64,000 nucleotides of DNA from the NCBI RefSeq assembly GCF_003254705.1, contig NZ_QFYR01000006.1:62001-126000 (forward strand), given 5' to 3'. Position 1 is the stretch's first letter, and every line of letters begins with the position of its first letter. A program made the position numbers and the translations under genes. The notes below the pieces were generated by a model. It ran no database searches, was not told where the DNA came from, and saw only the letters and a program-made list of their open reading frames with translations. This stretch comes from Phenylobacterium deserti (GTDB lineage Bacteria > Pseudomonadota > Alphaproteobacteria > Caulobacterales > Caulobacteraceae). Shown in pieces: positions 8,179-18,385 of the stretch.

Positions 8179-9528
8179 TCAGGCGGCGACCTGCTTGGCG
8201 GCGTCGCTGCCGAAGTCGGCCTGACGCTCTTCGAACTCGGCGCGTCCAGCGCCATAGGCGCTGCGAAGCGCGCTCACGGCGTCACGGATGTTGGCTTCGG
8301 TGTGCTCGGCCATCACTTGCATGCGGAAGCGAGCCTGCCCCTTCGGCACAGCCGGGAACTCGACCAGGTTGGCGATGAGGCCGGCGTCGGGCAGGCGGCG
8401 GCTCACCAGGCGAGCAAGGCCTTCGGAGCCCATCTTGACGCACACGATGGCGGAGGGATCGCCGTAGACCTCGAAGCCAGCTTCAACCAGTTGGCTCCGC
8501 AGGCTGAGGATGTTGGTCATCAGCTTGTCGCGCAGCTGCTGGCCTTCAGCGCTCTCGATGATCTCGAACGCCTTCATCACGGTCGCGGCCTGGGAGGGCG
8601 ACAGCGCGTTGGAGAAGGTGCAGGGCGGGCTGTAGAACCGAAGGTACTCCTTGATCTCGCGGCTGCGGCACGCGACGAAGCCGCCGTTCGAGCCGAAGGT
8701 CTTGGAAAAGCTGCCCATGACCAGGTCGATCTTCCCGAGCATGCCCTGGTCGCCGATGAAGCCCTTGCCGTCCCGGCCGAGGTTGCCGAGGTCGTGGGCC
8801 ACGTCGACCATCAGGGTGGCGTCGAACTCGTGGCAGAGAGCCTGCAGCGCCGGCAGGTCCGGCGTGTCGCTGTCCATCGAGAACAGGCCTTCGGTCACCA
8901 CCATGATCCCGTTGGTGGTGTCGGTGCTGCGGATCTTCTCCAGCCAGCGGCGGCACTCGTCCACGCGGTTGTGGCGGAAGAGGTAGATGTTGCGGGTGGC
9001 GGCGTTGGCGCCTTCCTGCAGGCAGGTGTGGGCGAGGGCGTCCATGACAACGTGGTCGGTGGAGCGAACAAGGCCCTTTATCACGCCGTAGCCGGCGGCC
9101 CAGCCGGTGGGGAACAGGATCGCTTCTTCCGTTCCGAGGAAGTCTGCGATCTTGCGCTCAAGCTTGACAGAGTGGGAGGTGTTGCCGAGCAGGGCGGCCG
9201 AGCCGGCGCTGTGCACGCCGAACTCGTGGATGACGTCCAGCGCGACCTGCTTGATGGCCGGGTGGACCGAAAGGCTCAGGTAGTCCTGGCTGGCGAAATT
9301 GACGCCGCGGAACTTGCCGCCGGCGTCGTTACGCGCAGCCGTCACGGTCGACGGGCTTTCCTCCGTCGAACGCGAGAACGGCCACATACCGTGGCTGCGG
9401 CGCAGATCCTGCCACTTGTAGAAGCCACCCACGCGATCCTGCAGGTCGGCGCCGCGCGGATAGCGGTAGTCGCGCATGCTGCCGCCGAGAGCTTCGTCGG
9501 GCACGTATTCTGAATATGCATTCGGCAT
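8179..9528 (-). CDS. Alpha-oxoamine synthase family PLP enzyme (serine palmitoyltransferase/KBL/AONS-like)
   Basis: 449 residues, longer than the usual 390-400 because of a roughly 45-residue N-terminal extension. Fold-type I PLP enzyme that would condense an amino acid with an acyl-CoA or acyl-ACP with decarboxylation. Motifs: NFASQDYLSLSVHP (substrate entry), GxHSAGSAALLGNTSHSVKLE, cofactor-stacking H166 region, D242 to the PLP nitrogen, and Schiff-base Lys276 in GSFSKTFGSNGG. The usual DEAHSxG block reads D242-V-A-H245-D-L-G, so the Glu is Val. Caulobacterales make sphingolipids, so serine palmitoyltransferase is one candidate, but no other sphingolipid gene is adjacent and the variant motif argues for caution. 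Monocistronic with its own terminator. Confidence 0.8.
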   Translation of the reverse strand: MPNAYSEYVPDEALGGSMRDYRYPRGADLQDRVGGFYKWQDLRRSHGMWPFSRSTEESPSTVTAARNDAGGKFRGVNFASQDYLSLSVHPAIKQVALDVIHEFGVHSAGSAALLGNTSHSVKLERKIADFLGTEEAILFPTGWAAGYGVIKGLVRSTDHVVMDALAHTCLQEGANAATRNIYLFRHNRVDECRRWLEKIRSTDTTNGIMVVTEGLFSMDSDTPDLPALQALCHEFDATLMVDVAHDLGNLGRDGKGFIGDQGMLGKIDLVMGSFSKTFGSNGGFVACRSREIKEYLRFYSPPCTFSNALSPSQAATVMKAFEIIESAEGQQLRDKLMTNILSLRSQLVEAGFEVYGDPSAIVCVKMGSEGLARLVSRRLPDAGLIANLVEFPAVPKGQARFRMQVMAEHTEANIRDAVSALRSAYGAGRAEFEERQADFGSDAAKQVAA

Positions 9529-9743
9529 CTTTAGTCCCCACCGTGTTCTATGGTTGGGTACATCCTATCGATGATCAGTTATCGTCGAGTGTATAGATTT
9601 GCACGTCTTAGGTGTGCATCATGTTTAACCGTCAATAACCCTTCCCGTATGGGGTGGTATTCGCGCTTGAATGCTTTCCGGCGCATTCACCCTGTTCGGA
9701 GTGATCGGCGTTTTCCGGCGCGGAATTCATGGGCCGCAGACAA

Positions 9744-9783
9744 CAACGGCCGCGACCCTTGTGACAGGTCGCGGCCGTCGTTG
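9744..9783 (-). terminator. Intrinsic terminator of the kinase-receiver operon
   Basis: acggccgcgacc / ggtcgcggccgt, 12 bp perfect, extended by further pairing around one mismatch, loop of about 9 bases. Lies 24 bp beyond the stop of the minus-strand response regulator. Confidence 0.75.
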
Positions 9784-9806
9784 GTGCTGCTGAAACGTTC
9801 GGCGAG

Positions 9807-10178
9807 CTAGGCGACCGGCGTCAGGCAGGCGTTGATCTTGCCGAGCAGGCGCGGCAGGTCGACAGGCTTGGTGTCGAAGTCCGCACAGCCGACCTCGACG
9901 CTGCGTTGGCGGTCGCTGGCCAGCGCGTGGGCGGTAAGAGCGATGATCGGGATGTGCGCCGTCGAGGCCCGTCCCTTGATGAGAGTGGTGGCCTCCCAGC
10001 CGTCCATCTCCCCTAGAGCGACGTCCATCAGGATGAGCGCCGGGCTGTCCTCTTCGGCGAGACGCACGCCGGTCGGCCCGTCGGGCGCGCAGCGCACCTC
10101 AAACCCGTGACGGCTGAGCCGCCGGGTCAGCATGTCGCGGTTCATCTCGTTGTCTTCGACGAGGAGGATGCGGGTCAT
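9807..10178 (-). CDS. Single-domain response regulator, DivK-like
   Basis: 123 residues, a lone receiver domain: acidic E8/D9, phospho-acceptor D52 in LILMDVALGEMDGWE, Thr82 and Lys104 in DTKPVD. It resembles DivK/CheY-type shuttle regulators in pattern (VEDNEMNRDML, HIPIIALTAHA) but is not DivK itself. It has no output domain and must act by binding a partner or passing phosphate on. Starts at the ATG at 10178, 35 bp after the stop of the membrane histidine kinase on the same strand, so kinase and receiver form a two-gene operon and a likely cognate pair. No clear Shine-Dalgarno, suggesting translational coupling or leader-poor initiation. Confidence 0.9.
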   Translation of the reverse strand: MTRILLVEDNEMNRDMLTRRLSRHGFEVRCAPDGPTGVRLAEEDSPALILMDVALGEMDGWEATTLIKGRASTAHIPIIALTAHALASDRQRSVEVGCADFDTKPVDLPRLLGKINACLTPVA

Positions 10179-10213
10179 GGGGAGGGTCCGGGAAGAGCGT
10201 CTCGAGGGAATTA

Positions 10214-11641
10214 TCAGGCGGCCTGACGTTCGGCGTCGGCTTCCGCGGTTCTCGCCAGCGGCGCCCGAACGGGAAGCGCCAGGCGGAAGCGGCTGCCCTG
10301 GCCGAGCTGGCTTTCGGCGGATATGTCGCCACCCATCAGGCGGCACAGCGCCATGGCAAGGGCGAGGCCCAGGCCAGCGTCGCCGTACTTGCTGGCGCTC
10401 GCGTCCTCGGCGACCGTGAACTTCTCGAACAGGCGCGGCAGCATTTCGGCCGGCATGCCCGCGCCCGTGTCACACACCGTAATGACGACGGTTTCCTCGT
10501 CCGGATCGCCAGTGCGGACGGCCGAGACGTCGATCTCGCCTGCATCGGTGAACTTCACGGCGTTCTCGATGATTTGCCCAAGCGCCTGGGTGACGCGATC
10601 GGCATCCCAGAACACGAAGCCGAGGCTGGGGGGTAGGTCTAGCCGTAGCGTCAGGCTCTTGGCCTCGGCAGGGGCCCGATGGCGTTCGGCCGCCAAGGCC
10701 AGGAATTCCGACGCCGACAGCTCCTGCGGCGCCAACTCCATTTTACCGGCTTCGATTTTCGACAGGTCGAGGACTTCGTTGACGAGGCGCAGGAGGTGCT
10801 GGCCGGCGCCGTGGATCTTGTGCAGGTCCGTCGCCGAAGCCTCGTCGTTGGTGTCCTCGGCCTCTTCAAGCAGCATCTGAGAATAGCCGATCACCGCGTT
10901 GAGCGGCGTGCGGAGCTCATGGCTCATGCTGGCCACGAACTCGGCCTTGGCGGCGCTCGCGCGTTCGGCCTCGGCCGTCGAGCGGCGGAGTTGTGCGGCG
11001 GTGGCCATGTGCCCACGCATCTCGGCTTCCAGCTCTACGCCGGAGTCGAGGATGCGCCGGTAGTACAGCGCCATCATCGCCACGTAGGCCAGGCACGCGA
11101 GGGTCGAGACGATGCCCAACCCCTGCAGGGCTTCCCGCGGCGTGTCGTCCAGCGGGGTCTTGAACAGGTGATAGATGCCGACGAACGCCAGCGCGTTCAG
11201 GCCGAACTGCGCAAAGGCCAGCAGGCGCAGCTTGGGCGAGGGGCCGAGATAGCAGAAGGTGAGAAGTGGGATCGTCAGCACCCAGGGCAGGGTGGGTGAG
11301 GTCACGCCCCCATAGTAGTAGCAGCTCCAAAGGATGCAGAAGATCAGGTTCTGCACCGAGATGAAGGACAGCAGGTTGTAGCGGCCGAAGGCCTTCAGCA
11401 GGAATGGGAACACCCAAAAGCCCGTGATGGACGTGGCCAGCACCGCCACCGGATAGCCTGGCGTCGGATCGAGGAAGTAGAGGGCGCCCGGCACCACGTT
11501 GCCGAGGAACGGCCCGAGCACGTGGCTGATCAGGAACATGCGGGCCAGTTGGCGCTTCTCGCGCTCCGCTTTCAGCTCGGGCGGGATGAACCAATCGATC
11601 ACGCGATCGATCAGGCTCCCACGTTGCTTGGTCGCCGCCAT
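10214..11641 (-). CDS. Membrane histidine kinase, six-helix N-terminal sensor domain (paralog of the divergent neighbour)
   Basis: 475 residues from the ATG at 11641 (MAATKQRG...); TTG at 11683 and ATG at 11674 upstream are also open but the neighbour paralog begins at the equivalent place. Begins with an amphipathic IDWFIPPELKAEREKRQLAR segment, then about six transmembrane helices (45-195) containing the conserved loop YYGGVTSPTLPW, then a coiled coil, HisKA with His241 in MSHELRTPLNAVIGYSQMLLEE and HATPase_c with IENAVKF, DTGAGM and GDAGLGLALAMALCRLMGG. The signal sensed is unknown; no extracytoplasmic domain of any size exists, so it likely senses a membrane or intramembrane cue. Followed by the single-domain receiver, its probable partner. 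Confidence 0.9.
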   Translation of the reverse strand: MAATKQRGSLIDRVIDWFIPPELKAEREKRQLARMFLISHVLGPFLGNVVPGALYFLDPTPGYPVAVLATSITGFWVFPFLLKAFGRYNLLSFISVQNLIFCILWSCYYYGGVTSPTLPWVLTIPLLTFCYLGPSPKLRLLAFAQFGLNALAFVGIYHLFKTPLDDTPREALQGLGIVSTLACLAYVAMMALYYRRILDSGVELEAEMRGHMATAAQLRRSTAEAERASAAKAEFVASMSHELRTPLNAVIGYSQMLLEEAEDTNDEASATDLHKIHGAGQHLLRLVNEVLDLSKIEAGKMELAPQELSASEFLALAAERHRAPAEAKSLTLRLDLPPSLGFVFWDADRVTQALGQIIENAVKFTDAGEIDVSAVRTGDPDEETVVITVCDTGAGMPAEMLPRLFEKFTVAEDASASKYGDAGLGLALAMALCRLMGGDISAESQLGQGSRFRLALPVRAPLARTAEADAERQAA

Positions 11642-11838
11642 GTTCTCTGCCCCGACTAGCCCAAGGATCCGCATAGAGTTCAAAGCGGATCGACTGATAC
11701 AACCAAAAGTAATGGCCGGAGGAAGTCTGCCCGGAGGCTGCTTAAAATCGGGTTATCCTGCGCCACCTAGAGCTGTGCACCAGTTCTTAAGGCCTCGCTT
11801 GCCAGATGCACTGATGAAAGTCGGAGTGCGGAGGGCGC

Positions 11839-13245
11839 ATGTGGGCGGCGGTCCTTAGACTGATCGACTGGTTCGTACCGGAAGCCGCCAAGCAGGAGCG
11901 CTCGGAGCGCGGCTTGGCGCGCAACTTCGTGTTTACGCACCTGGCTGGGCCGCTGATGGCGCAGTCCATCTGCCTGTTCCTTTACCTGACTGACCCGCAG
12001 CCGGGGCCTGTCGTCTGGACGATGATCCTGGCCATCTGTTCGTTCTGGCTGCTGCCGTTCGTGCTGAAGTTCACCGGCAATCTGCAGCTTGTCGCCCTGC
12101 TGTCGGTGCAGGTGCTCGCCTTTGCGTCCCTGTTCGGCTCCTTCCACTACGGCGGCGTGAGTTCGCCGCTGCTGCCGTGGCTGGTGGTGGCGCTGCTGCT
12201 TGGCTTCTTTTACCTCGGCGATCGGCCGTTGCTGGTGCTCGGGATGTTCGCGGGCGACGTGGCCGCCTTCTACGCCGCCTATGCGGTGAATGGGCGGTTC
12301 GCCGAGCGCGTGGCCATCGAGCAGCTGACCACCGTCGGCTGGATCTCCATCTTCTCGGCCACCGTCTACATGTCCTGGATGGCCATCTACTACGTGGGCA
12401 CCATCTCCCTGCGCTCCGAACTGGAGCAGGAGGCGGAGCGCCACCGCCTGACAGCCGAGCGCGTGCGCCAGGCCAAGGAGCACGCCGATCAGGCCAACCT
12501 TTCACGCTCCATTTTCCTGGCCAAGATGAGCCACGAGTTCCGCACGCCGCTGAACGCGGTGATCGGCTACAGCGAGCTGCTGCTGGAGACTGGCGAGGAC
12601 GAGGGCGCGGACGAGCAGAAGCTGGCGGATCTGCGCCGGATCAACGCGGCGGGCCAACACCTGCTGGCGCTCGTGACCGACGTGCTCGACCTGTCCCGGA
12701 TCGAAGCCAACGCGGTGGAACTGAGCACCGAAACCTTTGGGTTGGCCGCCTTCATCGAAGGCGTGGTGGCCACCGCTCGTCCGCTCACCGACCAGAAGGG
12801 CAACGAGCTCGTCATCCGCACGAGCGGCGAACTCGGCGAAGTCATCACCGACCAGACCAAGCTGCGTCAGGTGGTGCTGAACCTGCTCAGCAATGCCGCC
12901 AAGTTCACTTCCGCCGGGCGTATCACTCTGACGGTCCGCCGGGATCGCACGCCGGCCGGTGACTGGGTGGAGATCCGAGTGGATGACACGGGGATCGGTA
13001 TCGCCGAGAAGGACCTTCCGAAGCTTTTCCAGGACTTCGCCCAGATCAGCGCCAAGACCGCGGGCCAGTACGGCGGCACCGGTCTCGGCCTGGCTGTGAG
13101 CCAGAAGCTCTGCGCTCTGATGGGCGGCGCGATCTCGGTCACCAGCGAGGCCGGGCGGGGCTCCTCCTTCACGCTCCGCATCCCAGCCGTGCTGGCGCTG
13201 GAAGAAGTTCGGAACGAGGCCGCCGCGCCCGCCGAGGCTGCGTAA
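11839..13245 (+). CDS. Membrane histidine kinase, six-helix N-terminal sensor domain
   Basis: 468 residues, ATG preceded by GGAGGG. Same architecture as the divergent kinase: LRLIDWFVPEAAKQERSERGLAR, about six transmembrane helices with the shared loop HYGGVSSPLLPW, coiled coil, HisKA with His232 in MSHEFRTPLNAVIGYSELLLET, and HATPase_c (LLSNAAKF, DDTGIGI, GGTGLGLAVSQKLCALMGG). The side-by-side divergent arrangement with residue-level similarity across the sensor region indicates a local duplication. No response regulator follows; the porin gene begins 79 bp downstream. May share the receiver encoded beyond its paralog. Confidence 0.9.
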   Translation: MWAAVLRLIDWFVPEAAKQERSERGLARNFVFTHLAGPLMAQSICLFLYLTDPQPGPVVWTMILAICSFWLLPFVLKFTGNLQLVALLSVQVLAFASLFGSFHYGGVSSPLLPWLVVALLLGFFYLGDRPLLVLGMFAGDVAAFYAAYAVNGRFAERVAIEQLTTVGWISIFSATVYMSWMAIYYVGTISLRSELEQEAERHRLTAERVRQAKEHADQANLSRSIFLAKMSHEFRTPLNAVIGYSELLLETGEDEGADEQKLADLRRINAAGQHLLALVTDVLDLSRIEANAVELSTETFGLAAFIEGVVATARPLTDQKGNELVIRTSGELGEVITDQTKLRQVVLNLLSNAAKFTSAGRITLTVRRDRTPAGDWVEIRVDDTGIGIAEKDLPKLFQDFAQISAKTAGQYGGTGLGLAVSQKLCALMGGAISVTSEAGRGSSFTLRIPAVLALEEVRNEAAAPAEAA

Positions 13246-13324
13246 GGCTGTGGTTAACCGCAGCCGCCTTAGATGCTGCGATCCTGCGCCGGCTGCGTCC
13301 GGCATAAGAACTTCTGGAGTTGAC

Positions 13325-14638
13325 GTGTCTGTCGAGATCTCCCCCCGCCGGCTTTCTCTGGCTCTGATGCTGGGCGGCGCCGCTGTTGCGCTGGCGCAGC
13401 CCGCGCTCGCCAACGGCTTTGCTGTTCCGGTGATCTCTGTCGAGGGGGCGGGCCGCGCGAACGCCGGTGAAGCCGCGCGCATGGGTGTCGGGGCGCTCTG
13501 GTCCAATCCGGCCGCCATCGCTCGCGAGAGCGGCGGCGTCAGCCTGGGCGCTCACTATCAGAGCCTGTCCACCGAGTTCACCGACCAGGGCAGCACGGTC
13601 GTGCGCCCAATCCCGCCGAGCGGCCTGACCACCCCGGTTGGCGGGCGCAGCCGCGTCTCCGACGCTGCAGGCGACTACGTCGGCTTCTTCGGTGCGGCGG
13701 CGACCCGGATCAACGATCGCTTCGCCGTCGGCCTGTCGGTCACTCGTCCGTTCCACATCGAGACCGACTTCGGCTCCGACGCCTGGACGCGTTACGACAC
13801 GATCAGCAACAAGATCGACGCCATCGACGTGCAGGTCACCGGCGCGGTGCAGGTGAACCCCTGGCTGGACGTCGGTGTCGGGGTCAGCGCACAGCGTGTC
13901 GACGCCTTCCTGGACAGCGCCTATCCGAACCTCGACCCGTCGGCGCCGGACGGCCACTCGCACCTCAATGCGAAGGATTGGGCTTACGGCTGGACCGTTG
14001 GTGCGCAGTCGCACGTCAATGAAGTCACCTTCGGCGTCAGCTACCGCTCCGCAATCGAGCACGAGATGGACGGCGACCTGCGCGTCAGCGGCCTTCTTGG
14101 GCCGCTGGAAAGCGCCAACTTCCAGGCGCCCTCGGTCACCAGCTTCACCCTGCCTTGGAACCTGACGGCGGCCGCCCGCTGGCAAGCCACCCCCCAGCTG
14201 ACGCTGAGCACCCAGCTGGTCCGGACGGGTTGGAGCAAGTACGACGCCATCCACGTGGCCTTCGCCGGCCAAGTGGCTGAGATCGAGCAGAATTTCCGGG
14301 ACACCACCTCGATCAGCTTCGGCGCGGACTACACCCTGGACGACGTTTGGACCGTCCGCGCGGGCGTGGGTTTCGAGCCGACCCCGACGCGCAACACGCT
14401 GCGCGAGTCCGGCGTGTTCGACGCCGATCGCCGCGTCGTCGCGGTGGGCGCCAGCGGCGTTCTGACGTCCGTGCTGACAGTGCACGGGGCGCTGACCTAC
14501 ACCGACTTCGCGTCGGCCCCGATCGTTGATCTGAACGGCTTCTACCAAGGCACGCCCGCCAGCACCGTCTCGCCGGCGTTCGGCGAGTTCGACGGGCACG
14601 GCCTCGCGGCCTCGGTCGGAATGGACTGGCGGTTCTAA
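13325..14638 (+). CDS. FadL/OmpP1-family outer membrane hydrophobic-compound transporter
   Basis: 437 residues from a GTG at 13325 with GGAG 6 bp upstream; this start gives a signal peptide ending ALA before N-G-F, the conserved start of mature FadL proteins. Mature N-terminus has NGFAVPVISVEGAGRANAGEAARMGVGALWSNPAAIARES, the plug/hatch region, then long alternating beta strands and a final WRF. Such 14-strand barrels pass long-chain fatty acids or aromatic hydrocarbons laterally into the outer membrane. The gene follows the kinase gene by 79 bp on the same strand; co-transcription is possible. Substrate not determinable. Confidence 0.88.
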   Translation: MSVEISPRRLSLALMLGGAAVALAQPALANGFAVPVISVEGAGRANAGEAARMGVGALWSNPAAIARESGGVSLGAHYQSLSTEFTDQGSTVVRPIPPSGLTTPVGGRSRVSDAAGDYVGFFGAAATRINDRFAVGLSVTRPFHIETDFGSDAWTRYDTISNKIDAIDVQVTGAVQVNPWLDVGVGVSAQRVDAFLDSAYPNLDPSAPDGHSHLNAKDWAYGWTVGAQSHVNEVTFGVSYRSAIEHEMDGDLRVSGLLGPLESANFQAPSVTSFTLPWNLTAAARWQATPQLTLSTQLVRTGWSKYDAIHVAFAGQVAEIEQNFRDTTSISFGADYTLDDVWTVRAGVGFEPTPTRNTLRESGVFDADRRVVAVGASGVLTSVLTVHGALTYTDFASAPIVDLNGFYQGTPASTVSPAFGEFDGHGLAASVGMDWRF

Positions 14639-14652
14639 GGGAGAAGGGGGAG

Positions 14653-14673
14653 GGCGCCCGTTCGACGGGCGCC
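14653..14673. terminator. Stem-loop between convergent porin and receiver genes
   Basis: ggcgcccgt / acgggcgcc, 9-bp perfect stem with TCG loop, 14 bp after the porin stop and 2 bp from the convergent receiver stop. No strong T-run on either side. Confidence 0.6.
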
Positions 14674-14675
14674 TC

Positions 14676-15113
14676 TCAGAGCGCGTGGGCCCTGAGGTCC
14701 ACGCCTGAGGCTTCGGCCTCGGCGACAGCCCGCGAGATCGCATCCAGCAGGGCTTCCGGCACAACCGGCTTGGCGATGTGACGGTCGGCGCCAGCTTCCA
14801 AAGCGGCGGCCACATGTTCGCTCATTGCATTGGCGCTCACGGCGAGGACCGGCGTGCGGCCGCGCAGCGCTTCCTGTTCGAAGTTGCGAATGCCTCGAAT
14901 GGCGGTCAGCCCGTCCATGACCGGCATCTGAAGATCCATCAGAACGACGTCGAAGGCGCCTCGCTTGAAGGCTTCGAGCGCTTGCGCACCGTCCTCAACG
15001 GCCATCAGGTCGGCGTCGATCAGGCTCAGTATGACCTCGATCACCGCACGGTTCGTCGGATGATCGTCGGCCATAAGCACGCGGAGCGGCCGATCTGTCG
15101 GGCGGTCGTACAC
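14676..15113 (-). CDS. Free-standing receiver-domain protein
   Basis: 145 residues from a GTG at 15113 with GAGG 7 bp upstream; longer in-frame starts exist but lead into antisense sequence. Pure receiver: acidic D16/D17 in [11 protein letters not shown], phospho-acceptor D60 in [18 protein letters not shown], Ser/Ala switch VSANAMSEH, Lys in HIAKPV. It closely matches the C-terminal receiver of the divergent hybrid kinase (DRPLRxLxADDHxTNRxV, EDGAQALEA versus GDGAQALEA, LMDxQMPVxDGLxAIR). The two genes are back to back with about 95 bp between them, suggesting the receiver was copied from the kinase or the reverse, and that the kinase core phosphorylates both. Confidence 0.88.
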   Translation of the reverse strand: MYDRPTDRPLRVLMADDHPTNRAVIEVILSLIDADLMAVEDGAQALEAFKRGAFDVVLMDLQMPVMDGLTAIRGIRNFEQEALRGRTPVLAVSANAMSEHVAAALEAGADRHIAKPVVPEALLDAISRAVAEAEASGVDLRAHAL

Positions 15114-15207
15114 CTGGGGACCTCGGTTACCTGAGCGCGCAAGCTGCCATCGATGGGTAACCAAGTCGTTCACTTCAAATGCACCGGCAATTAACGGCTG
15201 CGGGCGT

Positions 15208-16878
<1,671 letters not shown>

Positions 16879-16920
16879 ACCACTAGGAGACGCAGGATCG
16901 CGGCGCCCCGACAGCTGGTC

Positions 16921-17445
16921 TCAGTCGCCTGCGGCAGGCGCGAGGGAGATGTCGACCATGATCTCGCCGGAGATGTCTTCCAGCGCCGCCTGAACGGCGG
17001 CGGCGTCCAATGCCGACGGCAGACGCAGCCGCGCGTCCATATGGAAGAGCGGCCCGCCTGAATGCGGCTCGACGCTCAAGCGAGTCTCGAAAGCTTCGAT
17101 ATTCGCGCCGAGCCGGCTCAACGCGGCCGTGACCTGATGCACGATGCCAGGCTGATCCTGGCCGACGACGCTGAAGCGGACAGCGTCCCCGGTCAGTTGG
17201 GGGCCTTCCTGGGCTGGCGCGATCCGCACCTCAAGTCCCTGGGCGTCGACCTCCCGCACCGCTGCGCGCAGCGTTTCGACGCCCTCCGCGTCGAGCTCGA
17301 CCAGCACCGAACCGACGTACAGACCGCCGAGTTGGCTGAGATGGCTCTCGAGCCAGTTGCCGCCGGCGGACAGGACAGCCGAAGCCAGGGCTTGGGTCAG
17401 GCCTGGCCGATCGCTGCCGATGACGCTGAGGATCAAGGTGCTCAT
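16921..17445 (-). CDS. Tandem ACT-domain protein, GcvR-like
   Basis: 174 residues from the ATG at 17445 (a GTG three codons upstream is possible). Two ACT domains: residues 1-80 (STLILSVIGSDRPGLTQALASAVLSAGGNWLESHLSQLGG) and 85-170 (VRFSVVGQDQPGIVHQVTAALSRLGANIEAFETRL). Each has the DRPGL/DQPGI turn that binds amino acids at ACT dimer interfaces. Family members include GcvR, the glycine-cleavage repressor accessory protein. No glycine-cleavage gene is near, so the ligand is unknown. Small soluble regulator. It lies 41 bp upstream, in transcription order, of nothing obvious and appears monocistronic. Confidence 0.85.
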   Translation of the reverse strand: MSTLILSVIGSDRPGLTQALASAVLSAGGNWLESHLSQLGGLYVGSVLVELDAEGVETLRAAVREVDAQGLEVRIAPAQEGPQLTGDAVRFSVVGQDQPGIVHQVTAALSRLGANIEAFETRLSVEPHSGGPLFHMDARLRLPSALDAAAVQAALEDISGEIMVDISLAPAAGD

Positions 17446-17486
17446 AGCCGACACTCGCTGAAGGACGGGGCAGCGACTTTAGCGCC

Positions 17487-18383
17487 CTAGAGCTTTCGAA
17501 CGTACTCGTAGCTGATGGCCAGGGACTCGAAAGGCGGGCGGCGGTAGGGCGCTTCCTGCTCGACGAACCAGCTGCGCACGCCGGTGGCGCGGGCGGCGGC
17601 GAACACGGCCGGCCAGTCCACGACGCCGCGGCCGACTTCGGTTGAAGCCGGCTCCGGCCCGGTGGCGTTCGGACGAGTCGCGATGTCCTTGACGTGCAGA
17701 AGGTCGACCTTGCCCGCGTGCTTGCGCAGGAAGGCCACCGGATCAGCGCCGGCCACAGCCGCCCAACCCACATCCAGCTCCGCCCGCACGCCGGCCTTGA
17801 TGATCTCCTCCATGGGGATGATCCCGCCGGCTTCGGCGAATTCCATGGCGTGGTTGTGGTAGGCCAGCTGCAGACCGGCTGCGCGGACCTTTGGCGCCGC
17901 CTCGGCCAGGAAGGCGATGTTCCGCTTCCAGTCGTCGGCGCTCATAGCCCGTCCCATGGCGCGGTTCCAGCTGCCGTCCGCACCGACCTTGGGTGGCGTG
18001 GTCGGATTGGGGGACGAGCAGACCAGCCAGCTGGCCCCCATCGCCTGGGCCGCGGCGATCTTGCCCGGCAGGTCGGCCATCAGGTCGCCCGCGTTGTGGT
18101 GGACGCTGTCACAGACGAGGCCTGCGGCTTTGACCGCGGCTGCGAACTCCGCCGGGGTGCGGCCGGCGTAGCCCGCCGTCTCCACCCGTTCGTAGCCGAT
18201 CTGGCGGATCCGCTTCAACGTGCCCTCGACATCCTTCTGTATCTCGGCGTTGACGGTCCACAGCTGGACCCCAGCCCGTCGCTCGAAGCTGTTCGCCTGA
18301 GCGCGGGCTGCGCTGGCCCCGAGAAGAAGCGCGCCAGCTCCCAGCAGGGCGCCGCGCCGGCTCATCGCAAGGTTGGCGTCCAT
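17487..18383 (-). CDS. Tat-exported sugar phosphate isomerase/epimerase-family TIM-barrel protein
   Basis: 298 residues from the ATG at 18383, which has AAGGAAAG upstream and begins 2 bp after the stop of the GMC dehydrogenase gene. Signal MSRRGALLGAGALLLGASAARAQA looks like a twin-arginine leader, so the enzyme works in the periplasm. The TIM-barrel (xylose-isomerase-like, AP endonuclease family 2) shows metal-site strands VETAGYAG, LQLAYHNHAMEF, AELDVGWAAVAGADPVAFL and VDLLHVKDI. Members isomerise, epimerise or eliminate sugars; several cleave or isomerise 3-keto-glycosides. Its operon position behind a GMC sugar dehydrogenase supports action on the oxidised (3-keto) product. Exact reaction not determinable. 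Confidence 0.85.
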   Translation of the reverse strand: MDANLAMSRRGALLGAGALLLGASAARAQANSFERRAGVQLWTVNAEIQKDVEGTLKRIRQIGYERVETAGYAGRTPAEFAAAVKAAGLVCDSVHHNAGDLMADLPGKIAAAQAMGASWLVCSSPNPTTPPKVGADGSWNRAMGRAMSADDWKRNIAFLAEAAPKVRAAGLQLAYHNHAMEFAEAGGIIPMEEIIKAGVRAELDVGWAAVAGADPVAFLRKHAGKVDLLHVKDIATRPNATGPEPASTEVGRGVVDWPAVFAAARATGVRSWFVEQEAPYRRPPFESLAISYEYVRKL

Positions 18384-18385
18384 GG

